Below are positions 56,936 to 64,000 of a stretch of 64,000 nucleotides of DNA, one piece after another. The notes under the pieces are model-generated. The model was not told where the DNA came from. It searched no databases and saw nothing but the letters and a program-made list of their open reading frames with translations. Location of the stretch: assembly GCA_021307315.1 (NCBI GenBank), contig JAJSPD010000047.1, forward strand, positions 124,001-188,000, written 5' to 3'. This stretch comes from Bisporella sp. PMI_857. Taxonomy: Eukaryota > Ascomycota > Leotiomycetes > Helotiales > Helotiaceae. Positions within the stretch are counted from its first letter, which is position 1; every line of letters starts with the position of its first letter. The translations under genes were made by a program, and so were the position numbers.

Positions 56936-59403
56936 TCATGTCCCGTGTAGTGGGGCATGCTTCCCATTCCCATTCACCTTCTCTGTCTGCAACAACTCCA
57001 CATCTCCATACCGTCTTGCATACATTCCCAATGCTTTGATCGGGAAGACGAACTTATAATTAGGGTAGCTGATCATACAGCTCTTGTTAAAGACACCCTC
57101 GATAGCTTCTTGTAGCCATTCCCCATTCTTCTGTTGACGGCTCATAATGAGCTTTAATCCTCTCTCGATGGGTTCCCGGTTTGGGTAATGCGCCTCAAGC
57201 AGAGCGATGCAAACCCATGCTGTCATCACGACTTGAGATCCACTAGGGTGGTCGTGCCATACCCCTGTCTCACATCCCTTTTATGATATCAGCCCTGTCC
57301 ACAGCAGACTTTGAAACGAAATTGCGGAAAATTGTAGCAGTCAGGAAAAAATTAGAGTTGTTTTTTGGTCTTCAAGGTGTTTGTGGCACCATTAAGGGTT
57401 AAAAAGCTATGATTCGTTCATCATATTGTTAGAAGTGGCTCGAAAAAAAAATATGACATACCCTGTAGCTTTCTGACCAGCCACCGTCCGGCAACTGATG
57501 AGAGAGCAGGAACTCACAACCCTTCTTGGAATACTCGCTATTGGAGTAGACCTCGCCAATGCTTGCAAGACTTTCCAAAGCGAAGATTGCGGCATAGCTG
57601 AAGCAAATTCCCCAGCTTCCATACCAACTGCCATTAGGGGCCTGTGCACGTTTGATATATGCGACTGCACGAGCTTTGAAGTTCTTGATCTCCTTAGCTC
57701 TATAGTCCGGGTAATATTCTGTGAACAAGGAGAGAGCTGTTACTACCGCGGTCGTGCATTCTGGATAGTCATACTCAATCATGATCCGACCGAACACTTC
57801 TGCCGCATTCAACATTTCCAATTTCTCCGACCCACGAGTAGGCTCGTAGGATGCGCAACCCCCAGAAGGGTTTTGATACGTGAGTAGGGTGTCAACCGCA
57901 TCGTAGATCCGTTGATCTTCTAGAAGGGTAGGATAGCCAGGTGTTCGTTGCAAGAGAAGAATAGCTTTAATCGCTTCCGAGATACAATCACTAACAGCAT
58001 AACCCTGATCTTTGTTGCTGAATCCCCAAGCCCCTCTTCGTTGTTGCCTGTAGCACATGGACTGATCATCCACATCTTCTCGCAATTGGTGATCTTCTAA
58101 GAACTCCAACGCTTTCATGAGCATTGGCTTATATTTTGGATCCTCGGCAAGGCCTGCATCCATCACAGATTGTATGGTGAAAGCCGTATCCCAGTTTTGT
58201 ACTCCATTTGTTCCGTTCATTAACATGCCCTCCTTATTCATCCACATGAAATCATGCATGCGTTCTCGATGGCGTTGAACCGAGTAAGCATCTGGTCCTT
58301 CTTGGATATAGCATACCAGAAAATTCATAGGACCATTTACGGGTCCAAGATTAGAAAAATCAGTATTTTTGTCTTCCATCTGAACAAGCTTCCACACCCA
58401 GTCCTCGGCTCTCTTCTTGAGGAATCTGGGTATAATAATTGGCCATAAATGGACAATTATCCAAAATAGAGCCAGAAGTAACCACGACTTTTTGTGATAA
58501 TTGTCTTTTTCGTAGATACTGTTACGGTGACTTCCCCAATTTATCGATGCATGTTGTTCTACAAATAACTCCTGACGAAGTTCTCGAACAATCTGTGTTT
58601 CTGGATATGTCCATCGCCGGGACCAGATAAATGACATTGGTAGGAATACTTGTCGCATGTGAATCCACCATCTCCAAGGAGCGATCGGCACCCAGTCCGG
58701 CAGCAACCATAACTCTGGAGGACAGGGGTTGACAATGTCCCATTCACAGACCCCCAGAACGCTCAGCCAGAATTTTGCCCAGTGAGGTCCCATCTTCGCT
58801 CCGCCCATCTTGTGCAGCGTACCTCTGGCCTTAATCATTACTGGATGCTCTGCGTCCACGCCGACGAGTCGAAGTGCAGCGTAGTTCATCGCTGTCCCAA
58901 ATACCGTACTCTCTCCCTCAATGTGTAATCCCCATCCTCCATCCTCTGGGTTCGCGCGAGCGAACAGGTAGTTCTTAATCTCCGTAGCAATGTGGTCGGG
59001 GATTGGAGTATTCGTAACAGTCCAGGTGATGACCGCGCCGGGAAGCAAGAACATTGGCCCACCATATTCGCAAGCCCAGTTGCCAGGAGGCAATTGTAAT
59101 TCCTTATAGAAGTCAAGGCCATTCCTCACTGCGTCTAGAGGTGTTTTCGCAGGCGGCAGATCGGGTAGATTCTGTGAAGCGTTAGTAGGGTTTCTCACAT
59201 ACGGCGGTGACAAGGTTTGTTACGGTTGGCAGGCCTAGGTACCACTTGTCAGCTGTAGACTGGGGCCATTCTTTTGCATCTTCGTCATCCTCAAGGTAGT
59301 GCCATGTCTGTCGACCTCTCTCGTTAAGCAATCGCCACCGAGAACGGTCCGTACTTTCTGACAGTGTTGGCTTGCTTGGAAGTTGGGCTTTCGCGATTGC
59401 CAT
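56936..59403 (-). CDS. ERG7: Oxidosqualene cyclase (lanosterol synthase type)
   Basis: Exons 59403-59224, 59171-57462 and 57277-56936 join in frame to about 743 residues, right for ERG7. The fold is evident from repeated QW motifs (NPEDGGWGLHIEGEST, GSWYGSWGICFSYAAIF, LPDGGWSESYRGCETG, QQKNGEWLQEAIEG). The N-terminal half includes LPPGNWACEYGGPMFLLPG. The catalytic segment reads AVSDCISEAIKAILL: the proton-donating Asp and its partner Cys are kept, but the usual DCTAE is DCISE. The enzyme cyclises 2,3-oxidosqualene to lanosterol (ergosterol pathway) at the ER membrane. Because fungi can hold extra cyclases for secondary triterpenes (protostadienol type), the precise product is not certain. 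No P450 or other tailoring gene is adjacent, which favours the housekeeping role. Confidence 0.85.
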
Positions 59404-59735
59404 GTTGTGCGGACTGTCGAACATTCTACGGGGGAAGAGGCCGAGCAGATTTATACCAAGGAGCAGGTCCAGTACCTTTGCTTGGCGCTCATCCAGCCGA
59501 ATGGGTGATATTGACATTGGCCAATCAGCAAGCAGACTAGGGCATGCGGCTATTCCCGTGTAACTTCCATGGAACACAACGAGGACTTTACATAAGTTCC
59601 GGCGTCACTTCTTACGGTAACTTCCATGCGAATATCAATATCTCCGCGTGTGGAGAAAGACTGAAGTGTGTTTCTTTAAGATTTGGGAATAGTCAATGCG
59701 AGATCAATGTTATACAGTATCTCCCAAAAGCTACT
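59404..59735. promoter_or_regulatory. Divergent promoter region between the cyclase and SPO11 genes
   Basis: 332 bp lie between the two divergent start codons. No specific element was identified. The cyclase frame stays open upstream to 59577, but the family-like N terminus begins at ATG 59403. Confidence 0.4.
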
Positions 59736-61210
59736 ATGGATCCTGATCTCCTCTCTGATGTCTTCCAAGATCAGTCAGCTCCTCTGATAGGAGATTTGCT
59801 CTCAAACTTACCAAGCAGACTTACTAATGCCATCAATCATTTCAGCCAGGATGATTCCTTTCATGCCGCAGCTAAAAGTGATCCTAATCAAGCCGGAGCC
59901 GTTGTTGCCAAGATTGAAGATATCTTCGAGTCCATTGCTCATGCGATTCTAAAGCAAGAAAAGCAGATGGTCATCAAGTTGAAGGTGAGAAAGAAAACAG
60001 GAAAACAGCCTTTCGGTGCCCTATCGAGTGACCTTCAAAATGCAGCTGACGACGATATGCGCGCCATCAAATTCCCTAGCAGGAACCCACAGGAGGCATG
60101 GAAGTTTGGTGGGTGAGATGTCCAGATATCTTGCCTCTACTAATGCAAAACAAAGTTGTATTGCTCAGAATACTTGAACTCTCTCATGAAGCGTTGGCTA
60201 CCGGGACTATTATCACTAAGCGGTATCTTCTCCTTGAGCTAGTCTTCGAGCACTTCCAGTCATTCTGAAACCCACTCTCACTGTGCTTGGCTACCTATAC
60301 TGACCTGTGATCAGAGATCTATATTATCGGGATCCAGAGCTGTTCATGACGCAAACTGTTGTTGATAGATATGTCGACGATATTGCCTACACTCTCGGAG
60401 TGGAACGAGACGCATTGAACGTGGTAGGTAATCACTGCCTCAATGATTCTCTGTTGCTCTAAACTTGCGATAGGTAGCAGCTGCGAAAGGCCTTATCGCG
60501 GGATCCTTCACTATCACCAAGCAAGATAACTCACAAATCGACTATCGCTTAGAAAGAGGAGTACAACTAGCCCCCTTTCTTCCAGCCATCATTAACTGAT
60601 AAGAATAAAGGGTATCCTCGTTCCCTCTGTCAAAGAAATATCCACTCTCAGTCTCATCTCTGTTCGCTGGATCCTCGTAATAGAAAAAGAAGCAACTTTC
60701 CGCTCCCTTTCTACTTCGCAATACTGGAAGAACTCCCCCACCGGAAATGGGATAATCCTCACAGCAAAGGGTTACCCCGACATCCACACTCGCCAGCTCC
60801 TCTCTTTCCTTACGTATAACAACCCCCATGTCCCGTTGTTTGCACTCGTAGACTACGATCCCGACGGCCTCGGCATCTTATCTACCTATAAGCATGGATC
60901 TGCGTCCCTCGCTCACCAGGCTAACCTTGCCGTACCTTCCATTCGGTGGTTAGGCGTCAAGAGTAGTGATATTGTATCAAATAGCGAGGGGGATAAAGTA
61001 GGGCTTTTGAAACTGAGTGCCAGGGACAGGAGGATTGCGACAAAGATGTTGGCAAGAGAGGGATGGGAGGAAAACGGGAAGGAGTGGGAATGGAGAGTAG
61101 AGATGCAGAGGATGTTGATGCTCGGAACCAAGGCCGAGATTCAGATTTTGAATCAAGGAGAAGATGGTTTGGAAGACTGGCTTGATACGAGGCTGAGAGA
61201 CGCGCTTTGA
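59736..61210 (+). CDS. SPO11: Meiotic recombination protein SPO11 (topoisomerase VI A-like)
   Basis: Exons 59736-60108, 60156-60222, 60315-60423, 60474-60560 and 60611-61210 join in frame to about 411 residues, the usual size. The winged-helix part carries the active-site tyrosine in ITKRDLYYRDPELF. The nucleotide or metal part has LVIEKEATFRSLS and the acidic DYDPDG of the Toprim domain (FALVDYDPDGLGILSTYKHG). The segment NVVAAAKGLIAGSFTI is characteristic. The protein makes the meiotic double-strand breaks in the nucleus. The fourth intron (60561-60610) has a GTACAA donor and AAAG acceptor, the weakest of the set. Key residues are intact, so it looks functional and suggests sexual ability. 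Confidence 0.93.
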
Positions 61211-61574
61211 TTATTCTATGGTGGTTGCTACAGGGAGCAAAGGGTGTTGGGGAGTATTTCCTGATATCTGGCTTTAATGTCAAGGGTATGAGCCATTGTG
61301 TAGCTATACACTATCATACTAACTATGGCTGTGGCTGTGGCTGTGGCTAATATTTTTCTTCCAATGTATCAAATTTATTGACGCCTTGGAATACGGCTGG
61401 AAGCTACAGATCGTCGTGTGGATTAGCTTGATTCCATGTATGAGACTTTTGTACATATTAGTGATAGCTTATGAGGAGTTTTAGTCTATGCTGTGGGCTA
61501 ATCTAGAAGCAATATGTTTTTAATGTACAAATTGTACTATATATCTAGAACGTCAACGGCGCATCTGAATGCTT
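61211..61574. other. Convergent intergenic region
   Basis: It holds the 3' flanks of SPO11 and the TFIIIC gene, with a short (TGGCTG)-like microsatellite near 61325-61349. No gene. Confidence 0.5.
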
Positions 61575-63881
61575 TTACGGCAAGCTTCTAAAGTCAGTAA
61601 CATCTGTCCCTGAGCTGTCACCGTCATCATCACCACCATCCATGGCTCTTCCCGGTACATCTTCTTCCTCTCCTTCTGCATCATCATTCCCAACCTCCAC
61701 ATCTTCACTAGAATCATCAGTACCATCTAAGCCTGGTTTCTCTGCGGGCTGAGGCGTCGCACTTTTTGTATCCGCGCCGCTGCCAGCTTTCTTCCCAGGC
61801 AATATCCTTTGTCTCCTAACTTTCGTTCCTCCTGATCTTCTAATATCCTCATTCCATTCCACCTTCCTCTTACGTCTCCTTCGCGCATCATTACCTAGCT
61901 CCTCCACTTCGGCATCCCTTGGAATTGCCAGCACCCGCTTCTCCTTCTCCGTTGGCCGAATATCCGGTACTAAGAACAGTATCTGTCGACTGTCTCTCTT
62001 GTTATCCTCGAAGATATCCGGGAATTCAATCGTCTTGACGAAATCCTCGTCGGTAAAGGAGCGACCCTCCATGATTGCTACCATTTTTGCCTTGATAATG
62101 ATGCGGATCTTGGCCAGAACGCCGTTGTTGAAGTATCCATCACCTGTAGCACGGTTATCAATTTTCTCTCGGAAGGAGCAGCGGTCCAGCATATTGGTAA
62201 TAAGAGGATCCGTGATATCACAGATCTGATAGACGGAGCCGTCTGGAACGAAATTTTTGCCGTCGAAAATATGGCTATTCTTGATCTTGCCCTTCATCTC
62301 CTCGATTTTCGCGCGAGGGTCGGCCCAGCGCCCCTTGATACTTCGATCTGCAAAGATCACGGTCTGATATTTGGCGTACTCGGGTCCTGATCTGGGATCA
62401 ACGCCATACCGTACGATGGCTTCACGGAACGGGCCGCTTTTAAATTGGTAACAGACGTAGCGGAGAGCGAGGTCAAAATAGTATTTTGGAAGGGTGAATT
62501 GCAAATGGCTGAGTAAGGCGCGTCGAGTCCAGATGGGCCGCTGGTCAAACGCTCGCTCTATTTTTGTTATAGTAGCTAGGACATCTGGATCATTGGTCGG
62601 CTCACTAAACGCCAATGTATTAGTATACCCGAACAATAAAGCAGATAAAGGACATACACATTAGTGACCAGTGGAATAAACTCTGTATCAAACGAGACAT
62701 AATTGATTTGGTGAGGCTTCGAAGAAGGCTTAATACCAGCATAATGACCTTTCCATTCGCTATGAAGCCCAGCCCAATTAGCAGGCAAAGCTTCGTTCGT
62801 GTATGCTGGCGGTGGTATAAAATCTTCGTTGTCTCTCCATCCCTGCTTTGGATTGAACTGAAACTGTCGCATCTTGCTTACTAGTAGGTGTTAGCTATTT
62901 GTAGACCTGGAATAAGTCATATGACAAATGAAACTCGAAAATATATAATAAAGACGTCAAAAGCTTGCAATAGTTTTCTTCGGGACACAGAGGCGCTTAG
63001 ACTAAATTCCATCTAACGTGGATTAAATAAATATATACGAACCTTCACCAGAACAAATTAAGTCCCGAACCTTTGGCATGAATTCTGTATGGTTTGTAGA
63101 GTGCTGAAAGTCCGCGACGCCTGGCACATATCAATTATCTCTGTTCGGAAACCATTATATAATTGCCATACCTCGGAAACGATGAGTCCGCGCTATGTCA
63201 CCGACAGCTTCTACCTTTGGAGAGTCAACACTGAGAAAATCAAGAACCTCATCGGTAGGCTTCAGAAAAACGACGAACCGTATAATCGTTAGATTTATCT
63301 TGGAGAGTCCTTAAAACACGATGAGGATCGTCTTGTCGACCTTGTGATCTGATTGTGCTTGCTTCAGGCGGCTGTCCATTTTCCTCTAGACCAGTGGCAG
63401 CGATACCGAGTTTTTGTACTTGGGAAACGGTGGAAGATTTTTCTATTGATCGAGCTGCAGGATTTCCAAGAAATGGGCCATCGGTTCCGCGCTTACGTTT
63501 CCTTCCGGTACGCTTGGGTACAGTGATTTTAAGGAGAATGTTTCTAGTTGCAGTGTTGTGAGAGAGCAATGGGGTACATAGTGGGTCGTTAGGTCGTATG
63601 TATAGCGGAATACAGCCTTTAGGCTCCCTCTCGTCAAGGATCTATGTAATAATCATTTAGCATAAAATATAGTAGAATCCCAGCTCCTCCTTACCGCGGA
63701 TAGGAGTTTCACGTGGTATCAAGACACATACCCGATCGAATGGCTGACCAAGACCGAAAGTCCTTAATCCATTCACAAGATTCTTGACTATCATTGGATG
63801 CTCCACGGCGACAACCTCTCGAGGCTCAATATCTAAAGATGTGTCCCACGCTATACTGTCTTGGCTCCAGTCCATCTCCAT
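61575..63881 (-). CDS. TFIIIC subunit, Tau95/Sfc1 (TFC1, GTF3C5) family
   Basis: Seven pieces can be traced. The exons 63641-63279, 63214-63172, 63120-63043, 62880-62658 and 62604-61575 join in frame. A first exon, 63881-63695, carries the family N terminus (VAVEHPMIVKNLVNGLRTFG). The N-terminal dimerisation barrel shows NILLKITVPKRTGRKRKRG, VEAVGDIARTHRFRG and ADFQHSTNHTEFM. The central HTH region has QRPIWTRRALLSHL and YYFDLALRYVCYQFKSGPF. The tail is a long acidic low-complexity stretch (DDSSEDVEVGNDDAEGEEED). TFIIIC binds the A and B boxes of tRNA genes to recruit TFIIIB. One problem: the first exon ends in phase 1 (donor GTAAGG), while the second reads in phase 0, so that join is unresolved. 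Confidence 0.85.
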
Positions 63882-64000
63882 GCTGGTAGTCTGTAGCGTT
63901 TCCGCGGTATACTTTGTATCCTATTGCGTAACATGAAAGTTGTCTAATTGGAAACTTTCTACGTAGGTATTCTGGCGTCCAATTTATTGAATTGTCGATT

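Noticed and set aside
60542..60829. Minus-strand frame of 95 codons inside the SPO11 gene
   Set aside because: It is the antisense shadow of the SPO11 Toprim exon, which has clear family motifs on the plus strand.
1..64000. CRISPR arrays, bacterial operons or ribosome binding sites
   Set aside because: The intron-rich gene structure is eukaryotic, and no regular short direct repeats with unique spacers were seen.

Overview
This window is nuclear DNA of a filamentous ascomycete fungus. The genes have short GT-AG introns (mostly 45 to 120 bp), often with CTAAC/CTAAT-like branch sites. The families are also typical of filamentous ascomycetes: DUF3716, GH128, a KRE2-type mannosyltransferase, fungal STAND/NLR immunity genes and a GPI-anchored Ser/Thr-rich protein. 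The style of several hypothetical proteins suggests Leotiomycetes, but that is a guess. Reading exon by exon gives about 22 protein genes or gene parts and one intron-containing tRNA.

Layout. 1-11.5 kb: the 5' part of a minus-strand APH-like phosphotransferase, a large multi-pass surface protein, a GPI-anchored secreted protein, a GH128 glucanase, a DUF3716 protein and an unknown protein. 12.3-15.3 kb: an 835-residue four-module protein (2H phosphoesterase, DSP-type phosphatase, P-loop polynucleotide kinase, RNA ligase) that looks like a complete RNA repair machine. 16.6-25 kb: a long disordered protein, an aquaporin, a decayed serine beta-lactamase-like gene and a GT15 mannosyltransferase. 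25.5-34.6 kb: housekeeping genes (GCP5/Mod21-type gamma-tubulin complex component, FGAM synthase ADE6, PQ-loop membrane protein). 36.7-40.7 kb: an exon array with about 13 tandem copies of a Myb-like helical module, one per phase-1 exon, followed by a charged tail. 41.7-46.4 kb: methylenetetrahydrofolate reductase and an Aro8-like aminotransferase. 47.7-51.5 kb: a divergent pair in which a HeLo-like effector carries a C-terminal sigma-type amyloid motif and an NB-ARC/TPR NLR carries the matching motif at its N terminus. 52.6-64 kb: tRNA-Asn(GUU), the SGT1 co-chaperone, an oxidosqualene cyclase, SPO11 and a TFIIIC Tau95/Sfc1 subunit.

Three loci deserve most attention: the RNA-repair fusion protein (12323-15314), the amyloid-signalling NLR/effector pair (47743-51480) and the Myb-like exon array (36757-40739). 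The housekeeping genes are not functionally linked to each other. Within the NLR pair the likely logic is ligand recognition by the TPR array, NB-ARC oligomerisation, amyloid templating from the NLR motif onto the effector motif, and HeLo-like membrane damage. SGT1, a known NLR co-chaperone in plants and animals, lies 1.7 kb away. All exon joins were worked out by hand from splice consensus and frame, and no database search was possible.
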